Source: Palsa-1248 sp963737835 | GTDB taxonomy: Bacteria; Gemmatimonadota; Gemmatimonadetes; Gemmatimonadales; Gemmatimonadaceae | Assembly (NCBI GenBank): GCA_963737835.1 | Contig: CAVTUH010000001.1 | Location: forward strand, 3,472,001 to 3,536,000 | Reading direction: 5' to 3' | Length of the DNA: 64,000 nt | In this document: piece after piece, positions 17,790 through 26,752 of the stretch | How positions within the stretch are numbered: the first letter of the stretch is position 1 | Layout of the letters: the number at the start of each line of letters is the position of its first letter | Notes under the pieces: generated by a model | What the model saw: only the letters and a program-made list of their open reading frames with translations | Databases searched by the model: none | Told to the model about the DNA's origin: nothing | Made by a program: the position numbers and the translations under genes

Positions 17790-19760
17790 ATGCCCCCACT
17801 CCGCCTATGCCGGCCGCTCGCCTGCTCGGCCGGCGCACTACTCGGTGCCGTTGCGCTGCTCGGCGCGCAGCAGAGTGCCCCGGATTTTCGCCTGCCGCAT
17901 TCGGCACACCCGACCTACTATGGTCTGGACCTCACGATCCTGCCGGACCAGCCGACCTTTCGTGGCTCCGCGGTCATCGAAGTCGAGCTGACCACACGCA
18001 CCACCGTCGTGTGGCTCAATGCCAAGGACCTCCAGATCCAGCACATCGATGCGAGAACTGGCAGCCGGATGAGAGCGGCTCGGTGGCATGTCGCTGGTGA
18101 ATTCCTAGCGGCGGACCTCCCCGCGCCAGCCGGACCCGGTCCACTGGAGATCGCGATCCAGTACAGCGGCATGTTGTCAGATACACTCAACGTGGGGGCG
18201 TACCGCAAGAAGTCCGGCGCCGACTGGTACGTGTATACCTCCTTCACGCCGATTGATGCGCGGCGCGCGTTCCCTTGCTTTGATGAGCCGGGCTACAAGG
18301 CGCCCTGGGAGCTCGTCATGCACGTGAAGCGCGACCAGGTGGCGGTGGCGAATGCGCCGATGCTCTCCAGTCGGGATGAGCCGGGCGACATGAAGCGCGT
18401 CCAATTCGCGCCGACGCAGCCGCTCCCGTCCGAGGTCGTCGCCTTTGCGGTCGGCCCCTTCGATGTCGTCGATGCCGGCGTGGCAGGGGAGAAGCAGATT
18501 CCTGTGCGCATCATCACGCCACGCGGTCGCGCCACCGAAGCCACCTCCGCCCGCACCGCGACGGCGCCGACCCTAGCGCGATTGGAGCAGTACACCGGTG
18601 TCCCCTATCCCTGGGATAAGCTCGATCACATCGCCGTTCTGGACATGCCCTTTGGAGCCACGGAAAACCCGGGGCTGATCACCTATCGAGCGGATCTCCT
18701 CCTGGCGCCACCGGATCAGGATACACAGGAACGGCAAGAGGCGATGCGATCGACCATGACGCATGAGCTGGCGCACCAGTGGTTCGGCAACCTCGTCACG
18801 CAGGCGTGGTGGAACGACGTGTGGCTCAGCGAAGGGTTCGCCACGTGGCTCGAAGCCAAGATCTCCGATATGGAGTTGCCCGACTTCGAGCGCCACCTCC
18901 GCATCACCGACACGCGTGATGCGATGATGATACGGGATTCTGTCGGCGAGCGACCGGTGCGGGTCGAGATCCAATCGCGTAAGGAAGCGGACCCGGTCTA
19001 CCACGTGGTCGTCTACATCAAAGGCGCCAGCATCCTCGAGATGCTCGAGGATTGGGTGGGTGCGGAGCCGTTCCAGCGCGCATTGCACCGCTACCTGATG
19101 GACCACCGGTTCGGGAACGCAACCTCCGGCGACCTCGCGGCAGCGATCAGGCAAGAGACGGGCGTCGACGTCGGACCGGTTCTCTTCGCGTTCCTCGATC
19201 GCTCGGGCGCGCCCGTGCTGAGATTCTCGGTCGCATCGGGATCGGGAGGCTCAACCCTCGCCGTCGATCAAGGCGCCAATCCGTGGGTGGTCCCCGTGTG
19301 CCTGCACGTCGAGGGCGCCCCGCGCCGCTGCGAAGTCGTCAGCACGTCACACGCCGAGCTGCCTCTCTCCGGGTCGCCCGGGTGGGTCTGGCCAAACGCA
19401 TACGGCAGCGGCTACTACCGGTCGGTGTTGACGGCGAACCTGCTCGACCGCCTGATGATGACAGGGTATGGCCAGCTGCAGGAACCCGAGCGTCTGGCGC
19501 TCGCGGGCGACCTCGAAGGCCTGACGACCACCGGCCAGGTGTCGGCGGCGGAGGCTCTCGAGGCTGTGCTGCGCATGACCCAAGAACCGGAGTCGCGTGT
19601 GCAGGTACGCACGCGCGGGCTCGCCCTCGGCCTCGCTCTCGTTGTGCAAGCGAGCGACCGGGACGCCTACGCCGACTGGCTCAAGAAGACGATGGGGATT
19701 GCCGCTGCCGCCCCGGAGCAGGCGACCAGCATCGACGCATTCCTGAGGGAGAAACGGTAA
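17790..19760 (+). CDS. Secreted M1 family aminopeptidase, 656 aa
   Basis: Start at ATG 17790, followed by a signal peptide (LACSAGALLGAVALLGA). The N-terminal saddle domain leads to the M1 catalytic domain: exopeptidase motif as GATENPG rather than the usual GAMENPG (around residue 290), zinc motif HELAHQWFGN with H325, E326, H329 and E348 in SEGFATW. A further proton donor Tyr lies in KGASILEMLEDW/YHVVVYIKG. After residue 470 a beta domain and a short helical domain complete an M1 enzyme of moderate size. It should remove N-terminal residues from peptides in the periplasm or outside. The Met-to-Thr change in the GAMEN loop sits next to the substrate N-terminus and may alter S1 preference. 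Its start faces the PLP decarboxylase gene across 180 bp. Confidence 0.93.
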   Translation: MPPLRLCRPLACSAGALLGAVALLGAQQSAPDFRLPHSAHPTYYGLDLTILPDQPTFRGSAVIEVELTTRTTVVWLNAKDLQIQHIDARTGSRMRAARWHVAGEFLAADLPAPAGPGPLEIAIQYSGMLSDTLNVGAYRKKSGADWYVYTSFTPIDARRAFPCFDEPGYKAPWELVMHVKRDQVAVANAPMLSSRDEPGDMKRVQFAPTQPLPSEVVAFAVGPFDVVDAGVAGEKQIPVRIITPRGRATEATSARTATAPTLARLEQYTGVPYPWDKLDHIAVLDMPFGATENPGLITYRADLLLAPPDQDTQERQEAMRSTMTHELAHQWFGNLVTQAWWNDVWLSEGFATWLEAKISDMELPDFERHLRITDTRDAMMIRDSVGERPVRVEIQSRKEADPVYHVVVYIKGASILEMLEDWVGAEPFQRALHRYLMDHRFGNATSGDLAAAIRQETGVDVGPVLFAFLDRSGAPVLRFSVASGSGGSTLAVDQGANPWVVPVCLHVEGAPRRCEVVSTSHAELPLSGSPGWVWPNAYGSGYYRSVLTANLLDRLMMTGYGQLQEPERLALAGDLEGLTTTGQVSAAEALEAVLRMTQEPESRVQVRTRGLALGLALVVQASDRDAYADWLKKTMGIAAAAPEQATSIDAFLREKR

Positions 19761-19896
19761 CCCTGGTGCGCGTCACGTCTGGCGGCTTGGTCGCGATGTG
19801 AAACTCGGATGCGGACGCCTCGTACGTCTGCATGGCGGCCAACGTAGCCGTTGTGTTTCGAGTCGTCGAACACAAGCACCGGTCAACATCAGGGCA

Positions 19897-20820
19897 ATGA
19901 CGAACTCTGAGCTGCAGCACGTCACGCCACCCGAAACGCGTATGGGCGGGCAGCCTAAGGATCGTTGGCGGGTGATCCGATGGATGCCTGTCAGGCTCCT
20001 GGTGTTCTTTATCACGCTCGTCGCTGTCGATCTTCTGTGTCAGTTGGCGCTTCAGTCACTCCGCGGCGTGTCGTCAGCTCCCTGGGCCGGCGTCCTGGCC
20101 GTCGTGTGCGCGGTAGGGGGCGGGGCGGTGATGATCGCCGCGTATCGCCTGCTCGTGCGGTCGATCGAAAAGCGCACTGCTCAGGAGGTCGGACGCAGGC
20201 ACGCGGGCAGACTGGCCCTCTCGGGTGTGGTCGGCGGCGCGGCGCTGTTCACTGCGGTCGAGATGGTGCTCGCATGGAAGGGCGTTGCCCATTTCGGATG
20301 GTATGTCGGCACTGCGTACCTCGGACATGCCGTTGCCGTGTCGCTGGTCGCTGCCGTCGGCGAGGAGATCGTGTTTCGAGGCGTCGTGTTCCGCATTGTG
20401 GAGGAAGGATTCGGCACCCTCGTCGCGCTCGTGTTTTCGGCAGGCCTGTTCGGACTTCTCCACGGCTTCAACCCCGGCGCGTCGACAGTGAGCACGGTCG
20501 CGATCGCGCTGGAGGCTGGCATCCTGCTGGCCACCGCATACACAGCGACCCGGTCGCTTTGGCTGCCGATCGGGCTGCATTTCGGGTGGAACTTCACGGA
20601 GGGCGGCGTTTTTGGCGCCGCGGTGTCCGGCAACGCCGCCCACGGCCTCTTCTCGAGCACACTGTCTGGCAATGTGCTCTGGACCGGCGGCGCCTTCGGA
20701 CCCGAGGCGTCGGTCGCCGCGGTTGGGGTGTGTTTGGCCGCTTCGCTCGTGTTGCTCGCCATTACGATTCGGCGAAGGAACTGGAAACCGCTGCGGTTCG
20801 AGATGACGGTTAGACGTTAA
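19897..20820 (+). CDS. CPBP family intramembrane glutamic-type protease, 307 aa
   Basis: Start at ATG 19897 (MTNSELQHV). Seven or eight hydrophobic helices are present. The CPBP (ABI/CAAX protease-like) motifs are in order: GEEIVFRG, FGLLHGFNPG and LPIGLHFGWNF, which supply the Glu-Glu, His and His/Asn site. It is related to Rce1-type endopeptidases that cut inside the membrane; bacterial members are often linked to bacteriocin self-immunity or stress, but no such genes lie here. The final codons (TVRR stop) are written in GACGTTA repeat sequence, so the gene end has been built or replaced by the palindromic repeat that follows. Confidence 0.88.
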   Translation: MTNSELQHVTPPETRMGGQPKDRWRVIRWMPVRLLVFFITLVAVDLLCQLALQSLRGVSSAPWAGVLAVVCAVGGGAVMIAAYRLLVRSIEKRTAQEVGRRHAGRLALSGVVGGAALFTAVEMVLAWKGVAHFGWYVGTAYLGHAVAVSLVAAVGEEIVFRGVVFRIVEEGFGTLVALVFSAGLFGLLHGFNPGASTVSTVAIALEAGILLATAYTATRSLWLPIGLHFGWNFTEGGVFGAAVSGNAAHGLFSSTLSGNVLWTGGAFGPEASVAAVGVCLAASLVLLAITIRRRNWKPLRFEMTVRR

Positions 20821-20970
20821 GACGTTGGACGTTGGACGTTGGAGTTTAGACGTTGGACGTTGGACGTTGGACGTTGGGAAAAAATCTCGAGGCCAGCAAC
20901 GGCGCATCCAGCTGGCCTGGAGGTTCGTCGTCCAACGTCTAACGTCCAACGTCTAACGTCCAGCTTTTTT
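20805..20970. repeat. Full palindromic GACGTTG element, terminator-like (copy 2)
   Basis: Heptad units GACGTTG run to about 20873. A centre with inner arms GAGGCCAGC and GCTGGCCTG (20891-20932) follows, then the inverse arm TCCAACGTCTAACGTCCAACGTC to 20961, ending in TTTTTT at 20965-20970. It can fold into a very long hairpin with a T run. It lies between the convergent CPBP gene and PQQ gene, overlapping both stop codons, and probably terminates the CPBP transcript. Confidence 0.85.
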
Positions 20971-22606
20971 AGTGCAACCCCAGCACCAGAATCCGACTCT
21001 GGTCGGCGCCGCCGGGCCACACGGGCGACTTCATGCCTGCTGCCACGGCAAGGAGTTGGCGTCCCGCCACCGTATACGTAATGATGCCGCCGCCCGTCGA
21101 CTGGCCGGTGCTGGTTTCCCAGAGGACGTGACCGCTCGCTGCATCGAACGCGTAGAGTTGACCGCCGAGGTCCGCCGTGAATACCAGGCCGCCGGCTGTC
21201 GGCATCACGCCGGCCAGAATCGGATGCGCCGCCGCATACTTCCAGCGCACGGTCCCCTTGTCGGCGTCGAACGCAGTCACCCAGCCTTTGGCCTGGTCTG
21301 ACGAATCGAGCATGTGCTCCTGATTTTCCGCGGCGAACCACGCTGCACCTACACGTGGTATCGCGGTCGAATCGCGCACAAGTTGCACCTTCGCGCACCA
21401 GTCGACCGCTCCGACGAACAGCGTATTCGTCAGTGGGTTGTATGCGGCCCCGTTCCACTCGACCCCACCGACCATCCCTGGGCAGAAGTGCACGGCGCTG
21501 TCGCGCGAGAGTGGCGCGTCGACGTTGGTGCGCGTAGTCGTTGGGGCCTGCCAGACCAAGGGAAGCGCGGTCGCGGGATTCCGCCCCGCCGCACCAACGT
21601 TGCGCCGGGCGAGCCGCGAGCGGTCGAGCACCGACAGCAGACCGTCCTTGTTCGCTGAGGCCACGATCGTGCGGCCTGCCGTGGTCGTGACTAGTGTTGG
21701 GGGACTGTCGACGTCCCAGTCGTGATTGTCGTGCTTCACCAGCTGGTTGTAGCCGAGCAGGCGTCCGGTGGTCGCGTCCAGTGCGATGACCGAGTTGGCG
21801 TAGAGGTTGTCGCCTGTGCGGCGGCCGACGTCGAAGTCGGGCGCGGGATTGCCCGCCGGTACGTAGAGCACGCCGTTTCGCGTGTCGAGCGTGAACGACG
21901 TCCAGAACGCGCCGCCGGATACCGGCAGCGCCGGGTTGGTCCATGTCCTCCGCGCGAATCCGGTGTCAGGGACGACGTCGAACGTCCATACGACATGTCC
22001 GTCCGCAGCGTCGAGTGCGAACACGCGTCCAGTGACGCCGACCAGGTCACCGCCCGCGTTACCGATGTACACCAGGCCCTTCGCGGCGATGGGCGCCATG
22101 GGCAGCGAGCTGCCCGGACTCCTGGGCTCGATCGCATGATCCCACAGCAAACGGCCGTGCGCGGTGTCCAGGGCGATGACGTGCCCATCGGACGTGCCGC
22201 GGAACAGCCGCCCGTTCGCGTAGGCAAAGCCGCGATGCACGGCCAGCCCGCTCGGCGTCTCGCTGTGCCGGACCACTTTCCACTTTTCGGCGCAGGTGGC
22301 CGCGTCAATGGCGTAGGAGATTGTGTCAGTGGTGAAATACATCGTGTGCTGCACGACCAGGGGGCCGGTCTGGAGTGACGTGACCTCCGGCAACGTGTAC
22401 GTGCAGATGGTGTGGAGGCCCGTCACGTTGGAGGGGTTGATCTCGGTGAGTGGCGAGAAGCGGTCGCCGGCGACCGTTCGGTTGTACGACGGCCAGTCTT
22501 CGGGAGGCTGCGCGGCTCTTGCCGCCGTTTGAGGCATCGCGACGCACGGCGCGAGCCACGCAACGAGGGCGATCCACCCGCGTCGGTGCGTCGGAGCGTA
22601 TGCCAC
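20969..22606 (-). CDS. PQQ-type quinoprotein dehydrogenase, beta-propeller, 545 aa
   Basis: Start chosen at GTG 22606, with GGGGGA about eight bases ahead and the signal peptide RRGWIALVAWLAPCVAM following. The mature protein opens with DWPSYNRTVAGDRFSPLTEI, the usual start of quinoprotein alcohol dehydrogenases (DWPxYNRT..RxSPL). Propeller repeats such as GRVFALDAADGHVVWTFD, VIALDATTGRLLGY and LYAFDAASGHVLWETS show docking W motifs. KHDNHDWDVDSPPTLV corresponds to the catalytic-site strand. It should oxidise alcohols or sugars in the periplasm using PQQ. No PQQ synthesis or cytochrome gene is adjacent. The stop overlaps the T run of the palindromic repeat. Confidence 0.88.
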   Translation of the reverse strand: MAYAPTHRRGWIALVAWLAPCVAMPQTAARAAQPPEDWPSYNRTVAGDRFSPLTEINPSNVTGLHTICTYTLPEVTSLQTGPLVVQHTMYFTTDTISYAIDAATCAEKWKVVRHSETPSGLAVHRGFAYANGRLFRGTSDGHVIALDTAHGRLLWDHAIEPRSPGSSLPMAPIAAKGLVYIGNAGGDLVGVTGRVFALDAADGHVVWTFDVVPDTGFARRTWTNPALPVSGGAFWTSFTLDTRNGVLYVPAGNPAPDFDVGRRTGDNLYANSVIALDATTGRLLGYNQLVKHDNHDWDVDSPPTLVTTTAGRTIVASANKDGLLSVLDRSRLARRNVGAAGRNPATALPLVWQAPTTTRTNVDAPLSRDSAVHFCPGMVGGVEWNGAAYNPLTNTLFVGAVDWCAKVQLVRDSTAIPRVGAAWFAAENQEHMLDSSDQAKGWVTAFDADKGTVRWKYAAAHPILAGVMPTAGGLVFTADLGGQLYAFDAASGHVLWETSTGQSTGGGIITYTVAGRQLLAVAAGMKSPVWPGGADQSRILVLGLH

Positions 22607-22623
22607 GTTTGGCTTCCCCCGTG

Positions 22624-23106
22624 TCACGACGACGAGTGATCGTGCACGCAGCGCCACCCGGCAGCAGTTCGCTTCCACACCGTTGTGAACCAGCCGGTGT
22701 GCTCCGGCTCGCCGCCGCCCGACAACACGTACTCCCCGGTGGCGATCGCCACGTCCGGCGCCAGCCCCCGCTCAACGAGGTGCTCGAAGTGAAGGGTTTG
22801 CGCTGGCCGTCCGGTCTTCCAGTAGCCATCGCGCATGACTTTCTCGACGGCCGGGACACCGACCACGAACCCTTCGGACCCACGGGTCGCGACGCTGTCG
22901 GCATAGCCGGAGAGGTAGACGCCGAGGTCTCCTCGATTCCAGCCGGCGGCCATGGTATCCAGCTCCGCGCGGATGGCGGCGGCGTCGCGGTTCGCGAGCG
23001 ATCCGAGGCCGCTCGTGGCATTCTGTGCCGCTGCACGTCTCTGCAACACCAGGAACGACACGGCGGCCAGGAGGACGTACAAAGGACGGTGACTGTGGTT
23101 GCGCAT
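22624..23106 (-). CDS. Secreted NTF2-like (DUF4440/SnoaL-type) protein, 160 aa
   Basis: After a signal peptide (YVLLAAVSFLVLQRRAAAQ) comes one NTF2-like domain: AAIRAELDTMAAGWNRGDLGVYLSGYADS, GVPAVEKVMRDGY, ATGEYVLSGGGEPEHTGWFTTVWKRTAAGWRCVHDHSS. This cone-shaped fold binds small ligands or acts as an isomerase; the mature domain has no recognisable catalytic set. The gene stops 17 bp before the start of the quinoprotein and reads in the same direction, so the two are probably one operon, and it may help in the same periplasmic oxidation. Confidence 0.85.
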   Translation of the reverse strand: MRNHSHRPLYVLLAAVSFLVLQRRAAAQNATSGLGSLANRDAAAIRAELDTMAAGWNRGDLGVYLSGYADSVATRGSEGFVVGVPAVEKVMRDGYWKTGRPAQTLHFEHLVERGLAPDVAIATGEYVLSGGGEPEHTGWFTTVWKRTAAGWRCVHDHSSS

Positions 23107-23149
23107 GCGAGCCTAATGTAGAGGTGCGGGGTTGGCGGACAAGCCCGGT

Positions 23150-23302
23150 GCGGTCGGTGTTAGAGGGCGACGCATTGCGTCGACCCTACCCGCCGATCAG
23201 CAGGCCCTCTGCGGTCGGTGTCGGAGGGCGACGTGCATGCCCGTACCCCGCGATCGGCAGGTCTCGTGCGGTCGGTGTTGAAGGGCGACGCGGGCGTCGC
23301 CC
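23150..23302. repeat. Three tandem REP-like units, about 60 bp each
   Basis: GCGGTCGGTG recurs at 23150, 23211 and 23268 (spacing 61 and 57). Each is followed by GGGCGACG and a palindrome: GGGCGACGC-ATT-GCGTCGACC at 23165-23185, a degraded copy at 23226-23240, and a perfect GGGCGACGC-GG-GCGTCGCCC at 23283-23302 that abuts the stop codon of the DUF2911 gene at 23303. Confidence 0.8.
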
Positions 23303-24442
23303 CTACGCGATGGGTCGGAGGGTGACCAGGCCGACGCGCGTATCCCACGCGAACGACATGGTGCCGTGGGGGTCGACGTTGATCGTGAATTGCTCGACCG
23401 GACTGGGCGCCGTTGTGACCCGCATCGGGATGCGGGCCAGATCGGCCGTCGAGTCGTACTCCGTCCCCCATTCGTGGGTCTTCTTGCTGATGACGAGTGT
23501 CCACGAGTCGGCCGTTGGCAGCGAGAACAGCGTGTACTCGCCCGCGGGGACCTTGGCCGTGCCGAGCATGACGTCGTGATCGATGCGAAAGCCGGTCGCC
23601 GCATTGGCGCCGGTGCGCCAGATGGTGTGGTAGGGCACGACGTCTCCGAAGATGATGCGTCCGCGCTTGGAGGGCCGGCCATAATCGACGGCCACGTGCG
23701 TGGTGCCGACCGTCGCATGCACGGCGTCGCGCGGCGACATGGTCCCGAGCCCCTGGCCCGCGCTGTCACGCGCCATGAAATCCTTTGCAAACGCATTGAT
23801 GTCGGGTGGGGCCACGCGCGCCACAGTTGCCTGCAGCGTTCCTCCCGGCGTCCTCGCATTGAGGAGTCGCCCTGCGGAATCGATGTGCGCGCGAATGGTC
23901 CCGACCGACGTCGAGATCAGCACGGTATCGGGAGCGGTGCGAGTAGCGGTGCCGCCGAACGTGAGGTCCAGGTAGAACGCCGCGACGGGCACGGGTTTGC
24001 CGGCCGCTGCCAGCGCGCGCTGGATTGGCGCCTCGTACTCGGCGAACGCCGGCTCGTACACGGGCACGCCGCCGGGCAGGTTCGGCATGCTCTGGAGTCG
24101 CGTGGGCGGCCCCTTCGCGGTTTGGCGCATTTGGATCGAGTCGCCACGGAAGTCGGCATCCACACGAACGGTCTTCGGCGCGCCCGGCTTTGCGGACTCG
24201 TACAACTGAATCGTATACGAGGTAACGGACCCATCGGGCGTCGTGCGAATGACATAGGAGTGGCGCGTGGTCGTCGGACTCCGAAACAGAAACTCGCCCG
24301 TGATCGAATCACGCGTCCGCACGAACCGCTCGACGCCGATCGTATCGTTGCCGAGGCGGGTAATGAATCCGCCGGTCTCGGGCGGATCACTCGGGCGCGC
24401 ACAGCCGACCACGAGCAGCGTGATCAGTCCCAAGATTCGCAT
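23303..24442 (-). CDS. DUF2911-containing lipoprotein, 379 aa
   Basis: The N-terminus MRILGLITLLVVGCARPS is a short lipoprotein signal with the Cys at residue 14. Residues 20-200 are beta-rich and unknown, with repeated strand pairs (GSVTSYTIQLYESAKPG, TVRVDADFRGDSIQMRQTAKG). From about 205 to the end is a DUF2911 domain: SPRDAVHATVGTTHVAVDYGRPSKRGRIIFGDVVPYHTIWRTG, then TLFSLPTADSWTLVISKKTHEWG and FTINVDPHGTMSFAWDTRVG. DUF2911 proteins are common and secreted in Bacteroidota and Gemmatimonadota; function is unknown. Its stop touches the end of the REP array, and its 5' end is followed by the purine/hairpin repeat at 24455. Confidence 0.85.
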   Translation of the reverse strand: MRILGLITLLVVGCARPSDPPETGGFITRLGNDTIGVERFVRTRDSITGEFLFRSPTTTRHSYVIRTTPDGSVTSYTIQLYESAKPGAPKTVRVDADFRGDSIQMRQTAKGPPTRLQSMPNLPGGVPVYEPAFAEYEAPIQRALAAAGKPVPVAAFYLDLTFGGTATRTAPDTVLISTSVGTIRAHIDSAGRLLNARTPGGTLQATVARVAPPDINAFAKDFMARDSAGQGLGTMSPRDAVHATVGTTHVAVDYGRPSKRGRIIFGDVVPYHTIWRTGANAATGFRIDHDVMLGTAKVPAGEYTLFSLPTADSWTLVISKKTHEWGTEYDSTADLARIPMRVTTAPSPVEQFTINVDPHGTMSFAWDTRVGLVTLRPIA

Positions 24443-24778
24443 GAACGGCGGGGACGGGCGCGCCGCGCCCGAGAAAGGAGAAAGGTGAGAGGAGAAAGGA
24501 GACGAAGGTCGTATTCAATGGTACGGATCCATCCTGGCTTCTCGCCATGGCGGCGCTGCCGATGTTGCAGGACTCTGACGAATTTCGCATCGGGTGCGCC
24601 GGGGCGTCGCCGTCGCGTTCGCAGGCATCCTGGTCCAACGCTAGGCGTACAGGAGCCGCAGTGGGACGATTTCCCACAAAATGGGACCGCCTGGCGACGG
24701 ACCCGCCCCCTCTGAGCTTGATATCCTGACCCGATCCACCGCAGATTGGCCGACGACAAACCACCTTGGAGAGGAAAC
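24443..24778. other. Gene-free divergent region with purine/hairpin repeat copy A
   Basis: No convincing gene. It holds a 7-bp GC hairpin CGGGCGC-GCC-GCGCCCG (24455-24471) that runs into a purine tract of AGAAAGG/GGAGAAAGG units to about 24512, and a smaller stem GTGGGA/TCCCAC near 24660-24676. Promoters for the DUF2911 gene and the CocE gene must lie here, but I cannot pick them out. Confidence 0.7.
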
Positions 24779-26752
24779 GTGCGTCGCCACTACGGATCAC
24801 TACTGGCTCGGGTTCTCCGGATCGGCGCGGTCGGGTGTGTACTCACCGGGGCGGGGGCACTGCCCGCTCGCGTCTCCGCCCAGGTCTCGCCGGCCGATCA
24901 AGCGCAAGCGTACATCAATGAGCACGCTGACGTCGAGGACATGGTGATGGTGCCAATGCGCGACGGCGTGCGCCTCTACCATCTCATCCTCTTTCCCAAA
25001 GGCCAGCCCCGGCAGAACCTGCCGACCGTATTGATCCGGATCCCGTACTGGATCGACGCCCACCACCTGTCCTTTGCGCAGTACATTCAGAGCTTCCTGG
25101 CTCACGGCTACGCGGTGGTGTGGGAGTACGAGCGCGGACGGTTCTACTCCGAGGGGACGTACACGTTCCTCGTCCGGACGGCCGAGGATGGGTTCGACAC
25201 GATCAAGTGGATCACGACACAGCCGTGGTCCAATGGGAAGGTGGGCGCGATCGGATGCTCGTCGAGCGCGGAGGAGCAGCACCGGCTCAACGCGGCCCAT
25301 ATCCCGGGGTTGGCGGCCGTTGTGCCGATGGGGTCGGGCGCGGGCATCGGCCACGTCGGGCCGTACAACGAGATGGGCAACTTCTACCGCGGGGGCGCGG
25401 TGCATCTCGCGGGTTGGGTGGGATGGTACGACAACATCGCCGCCGGCAATCCAGCTCGGCCCGTCTTCCCCGCGTCGTACTCCCGCGCCGACATGATCCG
25501 CATCCATCAGCAGTGGGATCTCATGCCCGAGCTCAAGGTCAACCCGCTCAAAGTCGACTCTGCGCTCAGCACGCTGCCCGTCAATCAGATCATGAACGTG
25601 CTCGGCGAGCCTCCGAGCGATTTCGACAACTACGTCAATCGTCTTCCGAACGATCCGCGGTGGAAGGACACCGAATTCGGCAGTGACGAGGACCACAACA
25701 GCGCGCCCGCCCTGTACATCAACTCGTGGTACGATATCTCGATCGGGCCCAACGTCACGATGTTCGAGCACCAGGTGAAGGAGGGAGCGACGGAGAGCGC
25801 CCGCAACGACTCCCGCATGATCATTGCTCCGACGCTGCACTGCTCGCAGTTGGGGGCGACCGAGCACACGGTCGTGGGCGAGCGCGACCTCGGAGACGGC
25901 CGATTCGACTATGTCACCGTCGTGCAGAACTGGTTCGACCATTTCGTGAAGGGGGTCCCCAACGATGTCCTCAGCCAGCCCCGCGTGCGCGCGTACATGA
26001 TGGGTGCGAACGAGTGGCGCAGCTACGACAGCTGGCCGCCGAAAGAAGCGCGCTCCGTCACGTACTATCTCGACAGCGATGGCGATGCGAACACCCGATT
26101 GGGCAACGGCCGGCTGACGACGACGAAGCCGGAGAAGCACGCGGCGGACCACTTCACCTACGATCCGATGACCCCGGTCCCAACCGTCGGCGGCGGTACG
26201 TGGTGCTGCTATTCGCACACGGCGCTCACCGCCGGCGAGCCAGCGGGGGCGTACGATCAGGCGGGGGTGGAAATGCGGGCCGACGTGCTGGTGTACACCA
26301 CGCCACCACTCACGCACGCAGTGGAGATCATGGGGCCGGTCACGGGAACGATGTATCTCTCCTCGGACCGCAAGGACACCGATCTGACGTTCAAGCTTCT
26401 GGATGTCGATCCGAGCGGAAAGGCGTACAACCTGGATGAAACCATTCAACGAGTCCGTTGGCGCGAGGGGTGGGACCACCCGGTGTTCATGCAACCGGGC
26501 CAGGTGTACAAAGTCGAGTTCAGCCCGTTGACTACGGGCAACACTTTTGCGGCCGGCCACCGGATTCGAATCGAGATCTCGAGCAGCAACTTCCCGCACT
26601 TCGATCGGAACCTGAACACCGGCGGGAACAACTACGACGAGAAAGACCCACTGGTGGCTCACAACGTCATCCACCACGGGCCGCAGTACCCATTTACGAT
26701 CGTGCTGCCCGTCGTGTCGCCCGCCGCCAACGTGAATGCCGCGGGGCAATAG
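24779..26752 (+). CDS. CocE/NonD family hydrolase (X-Pro dipeptidyl-peptidase fold), 657 aa
   Basis: GTG 24779 is taken as the start because GGAGAGG lies 5 bases upstream and a signal peptide follows (VLRIGAVGCVLTGAGALPARVSA). The alpha/beta-hydrolase domain starts with MVPMRDGVRLYHLILFP. The nucleophile region reads GAIGCSSSAEEQHRL, where cocaine-esterase relatives have GxSYxG, so the Ser is present but the following residue is Ser instead of Tyr and the Gly is Glu. The Asp is expected in SWYDISIG, and the His in APTLHCSQLG. The C-terminal jelly-roll (MGPVTGTMYLSS onwards) is complete. Likely an exported ester or amino-acid-ester hydrolase. The second copy at 45820 has the canonical GISYSG. 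Confidence 0.88.
   Translation: MRRHYGSLLARVLRIGAVGCVLTGAGALPARVSAQVSPADQAQAYINEHADVEDMVMVPMRDGVRLYHLILFPKGQPRQNLPTVLIRIPYWIDAHHLSFAQYIQSFLAHGYAVVWEYERGRFYSEGTYTFLVRTAEDGFDTIKWITTQPWSNGKVGAIGCSSSAEEQHRLNAAHIPGLAAVVPMGSGAGIGHVGPYNEMGNFYRGGAVHLAGWVGWYDNIAAGNPARPVFPASYSRADMIRIHQQWDLMPELKVNPLKVDSALSTLPVNQIMNVLGEPPSDFDNYVNRLPNDPRWKDTEFGSDEDHNSAPALYINSWYDISIGPNVTMFEHQVKEGATESARNDSRMIIAPTLHCSQLGATEHTVVGERDLGDGRFDYVTVVQNWFDHFVKGVPNDVLSQPRVRAYMMGANEWRSYDSWPPKEARSVTYYLDSDGDANTRLGNGRLTTTKPEKHAADHFTYDPMTPVPTVGGGTWCCYSHTALTAGEPAGAYDQAGVEMRADVLVYTTPPLTHAVEIMGPVTGTMYLSSDRKDTDLTFKLLDVDPSGKAYNLDETIQRVRWREGWDHPVFMQPGQVYKVEFSPLTTGNTFAAGHRIRIEISSSNFPHFDRNLNTGGNNYDEKDPLVAHNVIHHGPQYPFTIVLPVVSPAANVNAAGQ

Noticed and set aside
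20074..20949. Long minus-strand frames with repeated QRPTSN-type peptides
   Set aside because: They are translations of the GACGTTG repeat joined to the antisense strand of the CPBP gene.
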